Assembly (NCBI GenBank): GCA_041398565.1
Contig: JAWKUN010000002.1
Span: 186,001 to 250,000 of the forward strand
Direction: 5' to 3'
Length of the DNA: 64,000 nucleotides
Origin: DATGPD01 sp041398565
GTDB taxonomy: Bacteria > Planctomycetota > UBA1135 > UBA2386
Part shown: one piece after another, positions 27,956 through 36,703 of the stretch
Layout: the number at the start of each line of letters is the position of its first letter
Numbering within the stretch: position 1 is the stretch's first letter
Position numbers and translations under genes: made by a program
Notes under the pieces: model-generated
Database searches by the model: none
Seen by the model: only the letters and a program-made list of their open reading frames with translations
Told to the model about the DNA's origin: nothing

Positions 27956-28444
27956 ATGACCTGCACTTGTGGCAAGCCCGGAGACTACGCGTCGTGCTGC
28001 GCGCCGGTGATCGCCGGCCAGACCCCGGCGCCGTCGCCGGAGGCACTGATGCGTGCGCGCTATTCGGCCTACGTCCACTGCGACATCGACTTCCTCTACG
28101 AGAGCCTGGCGCCGTCGGAACGCGCCGCCTTCGACCGCGCCGGCGCCGAGCAGTGGTCGAAGCTGGCCTCGTGGCAGGGCCTCGATGTGTTGCGCACCGA
28201 GGGGGGTGGCGCCGGCGACGATGCCGGCGTGGTCGAGTTCGTGGCGCGCTACCGCGTGCAGGAGAAGGACGTGGCGCACCACGAGGTGGCGACCTTCCGC
28301 AGGGAGGACGGGCGCTGGTTCTTCGTCGACGGAACGACGCCCAAGCAAGAACCCTACCGGCGCGCGACACCCAAGGTCGGCCCGAACGATGCTTGTCCGT
28401 GCGGCAGCGGCAAGAAGTTCAAGAAGTGCTGCGGCAAGGTGTGA
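27956..28444 (+). CDS. YchJ-like SEC-C motif protein (UPF0225)
   Basis: The 162-residue protein has the Cys-rich N-terminal motif CTCGKPGDYASCC and a C-terminal SEC-C zinc motif CPCGSGKKFKKCCGK. Between them lies the NTF2-like YchJ domain, with LMRARYSAYVHCDIDFLYESL, ARYRVQEKDVAHHEVATF and RWFFVDGTT. SEC-C motifs bind zinc and, in SecA, SecB; the role of YchJ proteins is unsettled. Start: ATG 27956 with gagga just upstream. It sits in the selA-selD interval with no overlap, so a link to selenium metabolism is only positional. Confidence 0.85.
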   Translation: MTCTCGKPGDYASCCAPVIAGQTPAPSPEALMRARYSAYVHCDIDFLYESLAPSERAAFDRAGAEQWSKLASWQGLDVLRTEGGGAGDDAGVVEFVARYRVQEKDVAHHEVATFRREDGRWFFVDGTTPKQEPYRRATPKVGPNDACPCGSGKKFKKCCGKV

Positions 28445-28548
28445 CGGTGCCGCCTGGTAGCGAACTCGACGACCCTGCGGCGAGCGCCCTCGGGGCTCGA
28501 CGGGTCGAGGGGCCGACTCCTGGCGGTTGGACCGTCCTCGTGGCGAAC

Positions 28549-28591
28549 CAGCGTTCAGCGGTGGAGCCTGACTCCATCCGCTGCAAGGCTG
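28549..28591 (+). repeat. Hairpin repeat F, copy 3
   Basis: This copy shares the F arms (cagcgttcagcggtggag / ctccatccgctgcaaggctg), with one unpaired outer position and a shorter centre. It lies about 95 bases upstream of selD, and similarity to the other copies continues for some 30 bases downstream (cgacgaactcgg). Confidence 0.7.
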
Positions 28592-28685
28592 GCGCGATGA
28601 CCGACGAACTCGGTCGTTTCGCCATCGCGATTTTCGACTCCCTCGTGTTGCCCGTTCGTGAGCGGTCCAGGCTAGAACAGCCGGC

Positions 28686-29735
28686 ATGTCCGACCGTCCC
28701 AACCCCGTCCGCCTGACGAACTACGCCAGCTGCTCGGGTTGAGCCTCGAAGCTGCCTCCGGGGAGCCTCGGGCAGGTTCTCCAAAAGCTCGCGGCACCGA
28801 CGCATCCCGACCTCCTCGCCGGCAGCGCCGGCATGGAGGATGCGGGCGTCTTCCGTCTCGACAGCGAACGAGCTCTGGTGCAGACGCTCGACTTCTTCCC
28901 GCCGATCGTCGACGACCCGCGCTGGTTCGGCCGCATCGCGGCCGCCAACTCGTTGTCGGACGTGTACGCGATGGGCGGTTCGCCGCTCACGGCGATGAAC
29001 ATCGTCGGCTGGCCCAAGGACCTCGACCTCGAGATTCTCGGCGAGATCTTGGCCGGCGGATTGGAGAAGGTGCAGGAGGCGGGGGCGGTGCTGTGCGGCG
29101 GTCACTCGGTGACCGACCAGGAGATCAAGTTCGGGCTGTCGGTGACCGGTATGGTGCACCCGCAACGCTGGTGGTCCAACTGCGGCGCGCGCGAGGGCGA
29201 CGCGCTGTTCTTGACCAAGCCGCTGGGCATGGGACCGATCTCGACGGCGATCAAGACAGGCAAGGCGTCGGCCGAGATGACCGCCGCGGCGATGGCGCAG
29301 ATGGCGATGCTCAACAAGTCCGCGTGCGAGGCGGTGCGCGACCTCGAGGTGCACGCCGCGACCGACGTGACCGGGTTCGGCTTGATGGGGCACGCGTACG
29401 AGATGGCGAGCGGCGCCGGGCTGACCCTGCGCCTGGACGCCTCGCGCCTTCCTCTGGCAGCCGGCGCGTTGGACCTGGCCCGGCAAGGTGTGTTCAGCGG
29501 CGGCAGTGGCCGTGGGCGCAGCTACCTCGAGGGCAAGGTCGAGGTGCGCGTTGGCGTCGACGAGGCGCTGGTGGACATGGCCTTCGACGCCGAGACGTCG
29601 GGTGGCCTGCTGTTGGCCGTGCCCTCGGGGTCGGCAGAGACGGTGGCGCGGCGCCTGCGCGAGAGCGGCGCCCTCGCCTCGGGTCAGGTCGGCGAGTTCG
29701 TCCGCAGCGGGTCCGCGGCCCTCGTGGTCTTCTGA
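28686..29735 (+). CDS. selD: Selenide, water dikinase containing selenocysteine (in-frame TGA at 28740)
   Basis: SelD makes selenophosphate from selenide and ATP. Read from the ATG at 28686, codon 19 is TGA (28740-28742) inside NYASCSG-U-ASKLPPG. This aligns with the E. coli HGAGCGCK motif so that selenocysteine replaces catalytic Cys17; the second Cys is Ser here. Translation then continues in the same frame for 330 residues with the standard SelD sequence: FFPPIVDDPRWFGRIAAANS, SDVYAMGG, MNIVGWP, GGHSVTD, TKPLGMG, DVTGFGLMGHAYEMA and FDAETSGGLLLA. The total of 349 residues fits the family (347 in E. coli). A possible bacterial SECIS hairpin follows the TGA. The stop TGA at 29733-29735 lies in the first bases of repeat A. 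Confidence 0.92.
28752..28775 (+). promoter_or_regulatory. Possible SECIS hairpin for selD codon 19
   Basis: Starting 9 bases after the TGA, ctgc can pair with gcag and ctc with gag around a cggg apical loop, with an asymmetric bulge on the 3' side. Bacterial SECIS elements lie within about 40 bases downstream of the Sec codon, as here. The fold is by eye only. Confidence 0.45.
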
Positions 29736-29918
29736 GCTGCAAGGGCTGCGAATCGTCGCGGCGGGCGCGAATTCGGCCGTGTTGTTCCGTTGCCACAGAG
29801 CTGACCAGGCCACGCCCGAGCAGCCCTGGAAGCTCCAAGCAACAACAGCGCCGGCGGCCCCCTCTGGTCGGCGCTGCGCCGACATCAACCCTTTGGGTTG
29901 CGCCCGCCGGCCGCGCTG
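29735..29918 (+). repeat. Structured 184-bp repeat A, copy 1
   Basis: The unit starts agctgcaagggctgcg and ends ccgcgctg, flanked on both sides by ctgag. Two folded halves can be drawn. The 5' half has gagct-gca-agggctgc pairing with gcagccct-gga-agctc (29734-29835). The 3' half (29846-29917) has an outer stem around two perfect hairpins, gtcggcgc-t-gcgccgac and caaccc-ttt-gggttg. This copy has one change in the outer 3' stem. The unit begins at the last base of the selD stop codon. Confidence 0.85.
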
Positions 29919-29958
29919 AGGTCGCGCGGCGCCGACGCGCGAACTGGCACCGGCGACG

Positions 29959-31422
29959 TCACCGCGCCGCGAAGCGCAACGCGTGGCTCAAGTGCACGTC
30001 GAACGGCGGCAGCGGCGGTACCGTTGCGCCCTGCACGATCAGCTCGGCACCGAGCATCTCCGGTGGCAGCTGCACGCTGAGGCTGACCGGCTGACCGGGG
30101 AACGGCGACGTGAACGGTACCTGCAGGGGCAGCTGCGTGGGGAAGACGAAGGGGTAGAGCGTCGGCAGCGAGACCAGCAGCGCGCCGAAGCCCCCGGGGT
30201 GCCCGTTCACCAGCAGCAGGCGGTAGGCGAAGCCGAGCGACGGCGGCAGCGGCTCGCGCAGGGCCTGCACCGCCAGCTCGCGCGGGAAGCCGAAGGTGGT
30301 GCTGGCAGGCCAAGGATCGCCGACGGTGCGTTCGAGCTGCAAGATCCCGGGCTGATTGTTGCGTGTGCCCTGGCACAGGGGATCGCCGACGCAGATCGCG
30401 TCGACCTCGTCGCCGCCGCCGAGGCCGAGGCGCGTGCTGACCGGCGTGCCGTCGCGGTAGCGCAGCGGTGCAGCCGGTAGGTCGCAGGGGCATCCCTTGA
30501 ACATCAACTCGTCGCGCTGCGTGCACCCGGTGCGCGTCGTCGAGTACAGCACCTGCATGCCGCCCGGGTCGTAGGCGTCGACCGCGAGGCCGTCGATGTC
30601 CTCGCAGTCGCCGAGGTCGAGCTGGGCGGGGGTGAAGGCGATCGTGGGCGGGCCCCAGGCACCGGCGCTCCAGGTGCTCTTGAACACCATGGCGCCGGAA
30701 GGGGTGTGCCCGCCCCACAGGGCCGCGGGCCACAGGGCGAGGTTGGCAGCCGATCCCTCGAGCGAGAAGTACAGCGTCGGACAGGCCGTCGGGCAGGCCG
30801 GCAGGCCCAGTGTCGGCGGCAAGGCTGCGGCCAGGGGGTACAGGTTCATGGCCAGGTCGACGGCGTCGACCTCGTTGCCCGAGGGCATGCCGTAGTCGTG
30901 TGAGTCGGCGAGCTTGAACGTGCGGTCGATGAACTCGGGCGGGATGCAGGTCGAGTCGCGGAACACGTACTCGAAGAAGTCCGCCTCGTTTCCACCCGGT
31001 GTGCCGACCTCCGCGCGGATGGCGCTGCCGACGTCGCCGACCGCACCCCGCCGCACCGAGAACGTGAGGAAGTTCCAGTGTCCGGGCGGGACGGTGACGA
31101 CCCCGGCGCTGTCGGCCGGGATGACGTCGAGGCCATGGCTGACCGCGTCGAGATCCGGGTAGGGCGCCGTCATCGCCGCGCCGAGCACCGCGCTCGGCGA
31201 GAAGTCGATGGCGACGCCGGGGAGCGGCGCCGGCACGGCGGTGGTGAAGCCGGCCGGCTTGAGGAAGTGCTCGGCTCCACGCGAGGGGGCGGCTCCCAGC
31301 GTCGAGGTCGCGTCGACTCCGAAGGCCAGTGGCATGCCGACGAGCGGGCCATCGGCCGCGGGCACCTGACCTGGCAGGGCCGCGAGCAGGAGGCAGGAGG
31401 CGGTGAGGGCGGGGATACGCAT
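29959..31422 (-). CDS. Secreted protein with C-terminal beta-type domain, function unknown
   Basis: The 487-residue protein has a signal peptide (MRIPALTASCLLLAALPGQVPA). The mature part is rich in Pro, Gly, Leu and aromatic residues, with pairs of Cys in short loops (CPTACPTLY; CPCDLPA; CVGDPLCQG) and Asp-rich segments such as LGLGGGDEVDAICVGDP and DLGDCEDIDGLAVDAYDPGG. It ends in VHLSHALRFAAR, like the tails of other secreted proteins in this window. No catalytic motif is recognised. Cell-surface or extracellular location is inferred. It lies between two A repeats. Confidence 0.7.
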   Translation of the reverse strand: MRIPALTASCLLLAALPGQVPAADGPLVGMPLAFGVDATSTLGAAPSRGAEHFLKPAGFTTAVPAPLPGVAIDFSPSAVLGAAMTAPYPDLDAVSHGLDVIPADSAGVVTVPPGHWNFLTFSVRRGAVGDVGSAIRAEVGTPGGNEADFFEYVFRDSTCIPPEFIDRTFKLADSHDYGMPSGNEVDAVDLAMNLYPLAAALPPTLGLPACPTACPTLYFSLEGSAANLALWPAALWGGHTPSGAMVFKSTWSAGAWGPPTIAFTPAQLDLGDCEDIDGLAVDAYDPGGMQVLYSTTRTGCTQRDELMFKGCPCDLPAAPLRYRDGTPVSTRLGLGGGDEVDAICVGDPLCQGTRNNQPGILQLERTVGDPWPASTTFGFPRELAVQALREPLPPSLGFAYRLLLVNGHPGGFGALLVSLPTLYPFVFPTQLPLQVPFTSPFPGQPVSLSVQLPPEMLGAELIVQGATVPPLPPFDVHLSHALRFAAR

Positions 31423-31541
31423 GGCAGACTCCGACAGCGATGCTCGCACCGTCGGTGGTGGAGCGGTAGGGGGGCGTTCCCCATCAGCGTCGTGCCCCCC
31501 TGGCAGCGGTCGCGCATTCTCCGCCGCCGCGGGTGGTTGCG

Positions 31542-31586
31542 CTCAGAGCCTGTGAAGAAATCGGAGCGTACGGGCTTCCATGAGAG
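31542..31586 (+). repeat. Degenerate repeat module C, copy 2
   Basis: The segment ctcagagcctgtgaagaaat followed by cgg..., then tacgggctt and a cca-tgagag end, resembles module C at 57031-57068. The aagaaatc centre and the tacgggct arm are shared, but here the inverted arms have decayed. It lies upstream of the A copy at 31730. Confidence 0.5.
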
Positions 31587-31729
31587 GGCCGGGCCCGTCA
31601 ACTGTCAGTGGTCTTCCGATCTACCTCCTCTAGAGGCTCTGGCGCCTTGGCGCCGGTCCACCGTGACCGGGAACTCCGCAGGCTTCCGTTCGCACTCTTG
31701 AAGGCTCTTGGGTGAGCCGGTGCACGCTG

Positions 31730-31913
31730 AGCTGCAAGGGCTGCGAATCGTTGCGGCGGGCGCGCATTCGGCCGTGTTGTTCCGTTGCCACAGAGCTGAC
31801 CAGGCCACGCCCGAGCAGCCCTGGAAGCTCCAAGCAACAACAGCGCCGGCGGCCCCCTCTGGTCGGCGCTGCGCCGACATCAACCCTTTGGGTTGCGGCC
31901 GCCGGCGGCGCTG
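31730..31913 (+). repeat. Structured 184-bp repeat A, copy 2
   Basis: Same length and boundaries as copy 1 (ctgag on both sides), with a few substitutions: cgttgcgg for cgtcgcgg, gcgcattcgg for gcgaattcgg, and ggcggcgctg near the end. Stem-forming parts are kept. It lies between the secreted-protein gene and the IS110 remnant. Confidence 0.85.
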
Positions 31914-32065
31914 AGATCCGTCCGATCGGCGCTGCTAGCTCTGAGACGGCCTCGAGGCCAAGCTCGTGACGCAGTCGCCGGATCGGGCGATGAGTTCTCG
32001 GAGACGGGGAACAGGCGCGGTGCCTGAGCCTCGTTGAGTGTCTTGTGAAGGAACGAAACGCGGAC

Positions 32066-32278
32066 TCAGACGGCGGCGGCAGCCGCGGTCCGGTTGGCGT
32101 TGTGAAGGGGGTCGTACGTGGCTCCGGTCACCCAGAGCCGATGCAGGAGTACCGCGAGCTTTCGCGCTACCGCAGTGACGGCTCGTTTCTTGGCCGACTT
32201 GCCGCCGAGAGCCGCGAGCTCGAGTCCGTGTCGGCGAAGGTCGCAATCGACCCCGAACGGGCCGAGGAGGTGTTGAGC
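32066..32278 (-). pseudogene. C-terminal remnant of an IS110-family transposase
   Basis: On the minus strand the frame reads HLLGPFGVDCDLRRHGLELA, then ALGGKSAKKRAVTAVARKLA and VLLHRLWVTGATYDP. This is the conserved C-terminus of IS110 transposases. About one base is missing near 32104-32110, after which the frame that gives HNANRTAAAAAV and the stop at 32066 takes over. Everything upstream of about 32278 is absent: the remnant begins exactly where the kinase gene ends. It is a dead fragment of a DEDD-type transposase, marking an old insertion next to repeat A. Confidence 0.8.
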
Positions 32279-34819
32279 TCAGCGCAGGCGGACTCCGTCT
32301 TCTTCCAGGCGCTCGAGCGCCGCGGCGATGGCCGCCAGCAGGTCGCCATTCGGGTCCCCGGCCTTCTGCAGCAGCTCGGCGAGGGGTGTGAGGAGCCGTG
32401 GGTCGAGCGGATCGTCGACGCGGCCGGTGAGCGGGTCGGACAGCAGGTCGCGAAACACCGCGGCGCGCACCGCGGGGTCGTCGGCGCCGAGCGCGAGCAG
32501 GTCTCGCTCGTGGCGCTCGATCTGGGTGGCCTGGCGCGTCGACAGCCGCGGCGACAGGTCTGCAGCCCGCAGCTCGGCCAGCGCCGCGCGCGCCGCTGCC
32601 AGGCCGGCTTCGCGGGCGCCCGCAGCCTCGAGCGCACCTTGACGGAGCCCCATGCGCAGGCGCACGAACGCGGCGCGCGCGCGGCTGTCGGGGTCGTCGG
32701 GGAACCGGCGCAGCACGGCCTCCACGGCTGCGTCGTCATGGGTCGCCAACAGGATCCAGGCGTACTGCTCCAGGTAGTTCACGTGCGGGTTCGGCGTGCG
32801 CCGCATCGCCCGCTCGATGAAGGTGCGAGCCCGGTTCGGTTGGCTGAGGAGGCGGTGGACGCGCGCCAGGCTGTACAGCGTGGCTGGTTGGTCCGGGCAC
32901 AGCTCGTCGCAGGCCAGCAGTGCGTCGCGCGCCTCTGGCCAGCTTTGCAGCAGCTGTGCTGCCACCGCGCGGGCGAAGCAGGTGAGCGCCGTGCGTCCGT
33001 GCGCTGCTTCGCCCCGCCGCGCCAGATCGAGGATGGCGCCGGCGTGGACCTGCCGCTGATCGGGATCGAGTTCGGCGAGCTGAAGGGTCACGGTCAAGCG
33101 CAGGCGCTGCGCCAGATCGTCGAGGGGCGCCGCCTCCCGGTCGAGCTCGGCGCTGGCGGCCAGCATCTCGTCACGGCCGGCGACCCGGTCGGTGCGGTTG
33201 CGCTCCTGGACGGCCATGGCCACGCGATGCAGCCGTTGCAGACGCGCCTCCCCCAGGCGGGTTTCGAGCTCGCGGCGGTCGGCCTCGACCGAGCGGGGAA
33301 CCGGCTGCTCTTCGCCACGCACCCACAGGCGTAGGAACCGCGCGACGTCGTCCTCGGGGGTCAGATCCAGGATGCGGTCGAGGTCGGCGAGCTGGCGCGC
33401 TCGCTCAGGGTCGCGCAGGCGATCGTCGCGGCTCCCGCCGAAGCCGAGGTAGGGTGAAAGGCGCGCGTGCAGACCCGACACCTCGGCCTGCCGCGCCTCG
33501 ATCGCCGCTCGGTCACGCCGGGCGCGGTCGGCTCCGGCCCGGGCGGCCCACGTCCCGACCACAATGCCGACGACCGCGACCGCAACGGCAGCCCACAGGG
33601 CAGGCTGCCGGTAGCGACGGAACCAGCCGACGGACGCGCGCAGCGGCGCCGGCAGGATCCTGGTCTGCGCGACCACCGGTTCGAAGCGCAGGAAGCGGTC
33701 GAGGTCCTCGGCCATGGCGGCGGCCGAGGCGTAGCGGCGCGACGGTGTCTTGTGCAGGGCCTTGGTGGCAATGGCGCCGAGGTCGCGCGGCAGGCGCGGG
33801 CGCAGCCGCTGCGGTGGCGTGGGCTCGTCGTGCAGGATGCGCGCCTCGAGTTCGCGCCCGTGTCCCGTAAACGGCGGCCGCAGGCAGCACAGTTCGTACA
33901 GGGTCGCACCCAGCGAGTAGAGGTCGGAGGCCGAGGTCGCTTCGCTGCCGCGTACCTGCTCCGGTGCCATGTAGAGCGGCGTTCCCAGGCGCGTGTCGCT
34001 GCGGGTCAGGCTGGCGTCGAGCGCGCGGCGCGCCAGACCGAAGTCCAGCAGGCGCACCCTGCCGGCGGCGTCGGCCATGAAGTTGCTCGGCTTGACGTCG
34101 CGGTGCACGACGCCGACGGCATGGGCGGCGTCCAGCGCGCGTGCCATCTGCTGCGCCATGAGCGCGACGAGCTGGGGCCAAGGCTTGGAGAACACGTCGC
34201 CGAGGGCGTTCTCCTCGGTGCCTGAGCAAGCGGCGGCCACCGCGCGCACGTCGGCACTGGTGGGGGTCGAGGTGTCGGCGACGCGCTCGCGCAGAGTGCG
34301 CACGAACACCGCCAGGTCGAAGCCGACGACGCGGTCCATCACCAGGTAGGGCGGACGCGACGCCAGCTCGAAGTCGTGCACCGCGACGATGTGCGGGTCG
34401 TCGAGCGCCGCCAGACTGGTTGCCTCGCGGCGGAAGCGTTCGACCCGCTGCTCGTCGGCGGCGAACAGGTCGTCGAGCACCTTGACCGCCACTTCGCGGC
34501 GCAGCAACCGGTCGCGCGCCGCGTAGACCATGCCCATGCCACCGGCGCCGAGGCGGGCGGTGAGGAGGTAGCGCTCGCCGAGCAGGCGGCCGAGCAGAGG
34601 GTCGGCAACCGTGTCCGGCGCGTCGTCCAACCTCTCGGCGAGCGCCAGCATCCGGCGCAGGGTGTTCGCCAGGTCGGGGCGCGCGCCGCACAGCGCCGTC
34701 GTGTCCACTTCGCGACCGGCAGCGCGTTGCTCGAGTGCGGCGGCCACCAACCGTTCGAGCAGAGCGTCGTCGTCGTCGGCGAGGTCGGAGACGTCGCCCG
34801 GTGCGGTGTCGCCGGTCAT
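32279..34819 (-). CDS. Membrane-anchored Ser/Thr protein kinase with TPR-like C-terminal region
   Basis: The 846-residue protein has an N-terminal segment of about 85 residues, then a Hanks-type kinase domain: GAGGMGMVYAA glycine loop near residue 96, VAVKVL lysine, HRDVKPSNF catalytic loop near 238, DFGLARR, GTPLYMAPEQVRGSE and ASDLYSLGATLYEL. A transmembrane helix (ALWAAVAVAVVGIVVGTWAA) lies near residue 415. About 430 helical residues follow outside, with TPR-like pairs such as ALLACDELCPDQPATLYSLARVHRLLSQPNRARTFIERAM. The ATG overlaps the ECF sigma stop (ATGA), so kinase and sigma factor form one regulatory unit. The stop codon directly adjoins the IS110 remnant. Confidence 0.88.
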   Translation of the reverse strand: MTGDTAPGDVSDLADDDDALLERLVAAALEQRAAGREVDTTALCGARPDLANTLRRMLALAERLDDAPDTVADPLLGRLLGERYLLTARLGAGGMGMVYAARDRLLRREVAVKVLDDLFAADEQRVERFRREATSLAALDDPHIVAVHDFELASRPPYLVMDRVVGFDLAVFVRTLRERVADTSTPTSADVRAVAAACSGTEENALGDVFSKPWPQLVALMAQQMARALDAAHAVGVVHRDVKPSNFMADAAGRVRLLDFGLARRALDASLTRSDTRLGTPLYMAPEQVRGSEATSASDLYSLGATLYELCCLRPPFTGHGRELEARILHDEPTPPQRLRPRLPRDLGAIATKALHKTPSRRYASAAAMAEDLDRFLRFEPVVAQTRILPAPLRASVGWFRRYRQPALWAAVAVAVVGIVVGTWAARAGADRARRDRAAIEARQAEVSGLHARLSPYLGFGGSRDDRLRDPERARQLADLDRILDLTPEDDVARFLRLWVRGEEQPVPRSVEADRRELETRLGEARLQRLHRVAMAVQERNRTDRVAGRDEMLAASAELDREAAPLDDLAQRLRLTVTLQLAELDPDQRQVHAGAILDLARRGEAAHGRTALTCFARAVAAQLLQSWPEARDALLACDELCPDQPATLYSLARVHRLLSQPNRARTFIERAMRRTPNPHVNYLEQYAWILLATHDDAAVEAVLRRFPDDPDSRARAAFVRLRMGLRQGALEAAGAREAGLAAARAALAELRAADLSPRLSTRQATQIERHERDLLALGADDPAVRAAVFRDLLSDPLTGRVDDPLDPRLLTPLAELLQKAGDPNGDLLAAIAAALERLEEDGVRLR

Positions 34820-35448
34820 GACGGCGGTATGTCGCCGTGGCTCTGCACGCCGAGTCGGTGCAGGCGGACGGCGAGCTTGGCCTGCAGGCGTCGAAAGGCG
34901 CTGCGTGCGGCTTCCTCGCTGGCGAGGTCGAGACGCCGCGCGATGTCGCCGAACTCGCACTCCTCGACCATGCGCAGCTGCCACAGACAGCGCTGGCGTT
35001 CGTCGAGCTCGGCGAGGGCCACTTCCAGGATGCGTGCGCGTTCGTCGAGCGCGGCGACGACGCTGGGCGTGGGGTCGCGCCCGGCGACCGCGTCGCCGGC
35101 GTCGGTCGCCAGAGGTCGAGCGCGTTGCGCGTTGCGCCGCTGCGCCAGATGGAAGCGGACGCGGTCGACGATGCGGTTCTGCACCTGGGACGCGAGCCAG
35201 GCCTGCAACTCGAACTCGTTCCGCGCGCCAGCCTCGGGCCGACTCTTCACCACGGCGAGGAACACCTCCTGCACGATGTCGCCCGTCGAGAACATCTGCA
35301 GCATCCATGGATGCCTGCGGCGGAAGTCGCGGTCCAGGTTGCGGTGCACCTGGGCCTCGACCTTGGGGTAGATCTCGCGCAGCAGACGAGCGCGCGCCTC
35401 TTCGTCGCCGTCCGCTGCCAGACGCAGCAGTTCGTTCCAGGGCGTCAT
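34816..35448 (-). CDS. ECF-type sigma factor paired with the kinase
   Basis: The 210-residue protein has sigma region 2 (MFSTGDIVQEVFLAVVKSRPEAG then LQAWLASQVQNRIVDRVRFHLAQRR) and a region 4 helix-turn-helix (LDERQRCLWQLRMVEECEFGDIARRLDLASEEAARSAFRRLQAKLAVRL). No anti-sigma gene is adjacent; instead the kinase gene overlaps it by 4 bases. Kinase-linked ECF groups are known in Planctomycetota, where phosphorylation is thought to control the sigma factor. Such control here is inferred from the gene pair. Confidence 0.85.
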   Translation of the reverse strand: MTPWNELLRLAADGDEEARARLLREIYPKVEAQVHRNLDRDFRRRHPWMLQMFSTGDIVQEVFLAVVKSRPEAGARNEFELQAWLASQVQNRIVDRVRFHLAQRRNAQRARPLATDAGDAVAGRDPTPSVVAALDERARILEVALAELDERQRCLWQLRMVEECEFGDIARRLDLASEEAARSAFRRLQAKLAVRLHRLGVQSHGDIPPS

Positions 35449-35668
35449 CGGTTTCCTTGCCGGCGCGCCCGCCGCCCTGCCGGCGGAACGTCGCTGGCCC
35501 GCAGTCTAGGAGTCCGCGTCGCGGGATTCACCCGGGGCGGAGCCGCGCCTGTTCGCCCAACTCGGCACTTCCGGAACTCCAGGTCGCTCCACCCGCTGGG
35601 CGATTCCGCCGCACCGACCTGAACGACCGTCCGTTACGCGGCCGCGGCACCTCCCACACCGCGGGCTC

Positions 35669-36610
35669 CTAACGCAGGCCGAGGAGCTTCCGGCCGGCCT
35701 CGGAGACTGCCGGAGCCTTCGCCTCGCCGTGCCGGCTCAACGCCAGGTCGAACTCGATGAGCGAGGTGTCTTTGCCGAGGTGACGCTGTGGCAACCCCTT
35801 GCGGAACTGCAGGGGCGCGTCCTTGTCTGCCGGCGTCTCCGCCTCGACCTCTTCTTCTTCTGCGAGCTCGGTGCCGTCGGCGCCGGCGAAGCGCACCTGC
35901 ACGTTGCCCGGCAGCTGGGACTTGGTGTAGCTCCTGCTGCGCACCCGCACGACGTAGCCCGACTCGGCATCGACCGAGACGGCGAGGTCGATCGACACCT
36001 CGGGTCGCGGGGGTTCGGCGAGGCCACCGCCACCGAAGATCATCATCATGTGTCCGCCGGTGGCGCGCGGCAGCGCGCCGGTCAACCCGAGTTCGTCCGC
36101 CACCCTGCCGGACACTGTGAAGCCGTAGATTCGGACTTCGGCGTCCTTCACCGTGCCGCTCTCGACGTGCGTCACCTGGAGTGCATCGTCCGGCAAGTTC
36201 GCCAGCGTCTCGACCAGGAGCCTCGGGTCGGCCACGAACGGCAGGGGCCGGCCGTCCGCCAGACAGCTGCGGCGCAGCTTCCACTCGCCGTCGCCCCGGC
36301 GGGCCAGCATGCGTCCACGCGCCGCCACGATGTTGTCGTCGTCGAAGCCGATCGACGCGGCGAGTACGTCGCCGGTGACCGTGCCGGTCACCTGGGTGTC
36401 CTCGCTCTCGCCGCCGATCGGCAGCCGCCGGCGCAGGGCGTCGTCTTGTGTTTCCAGGCTCTTGAAGGCAATCGCCTCGACCTTGCTGGTCTTGGTGAGC
36501 GCGGCGCGCAGCGCATCGCGAGCTCGGGCGTCGTTCGAGTCCTGGGCGGCGACGAGGACGGACGCGAGGAGCACGGCGGCGAGGCCGTGTGGGAGAAGCC
36601 GACTTTGCAT
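35669..36610 (-). CDS. Secreted protein of unknown function
   Basis: The 313-residue product has a signal peptide (LLPHGLAAVLLASVLVAAQ), then beta-rich sequence. It shows TSKVEAIAFKSLETQDD, VTGTVTGDVLAASIGFDDD and a long VSIDLAVSVDAESGYVVRVRSRSY strand pattern, a Met/Gly run HMMMIFGGGG and an acidic stretch ELAEEEEVEAETPADKD. Nothing identifies an enzyme. The ATG at 36610 was chosen because the signal peptide starts there. It follows rbfA on the same strand after 93 bases, in the place where truB often lies in other genomes. Confidence 0.6.
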   Translation of the reverse strand: MQSRLLPHGLAAVLLASVLVAAQDSNDARARDALRAALTKTSKVEAIAFKSLETQDDALRRRLPIGGESEDTQVTGTVTGDVLAASIGFDDDNIVAARGRMLARRGDGEWKLRRSCLADGRPLPFVADPRLLVETLANLPDDALQVTHVESGTVKDAEVRIYGFTVSGRVADELGLTGALPRATGGHMMMIFGGGGLAEPPRPEVSIDLAVSVDAESGYVVRVRSRSYTKSQLPGNVQVRFAGADGTELAEEEEVEAETPADKDAPLQFRKGLPQRHLGKDTSLIEFDLALSRHGEAKAPAVSEAGRKLLGLR

Positions 36611-36703
36611 ACGGAGGAACTCCTTGGAGCGATGAGACGAGCCGGGCGACGATCCGTCGAGCAAGCTACTCCGGCGCGGACCAAAAAGCCTGCAGGTCGC
36701 GGC

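Noticed and set aside
28445..28548. tRNA-Sec candidate upstream of selD
   Set aside because: gccgcc/ggcggt arms can pair, but there is no TCA anticodon loop or normal T-arm.
29735..29918. A 61-codon protein in repeat A (LQGLRIVAAGANSAVLFR...)
   Set aside because: Indels in tandem units break the frame, there is no own start with ribosome binding site, and the frame continues from upstream genes.
31542..31586. Module C' as a terminal repeat of a known insertion sequence
   Set aside because: No second end or transposase is paired with it, and similarity to module C explains it better.
32045..33334. Plus-strand frame of 429 codons opposite the kinase
   Set aside because: It is the shadow of the kinase and the IS110 remnant on the minus strand.
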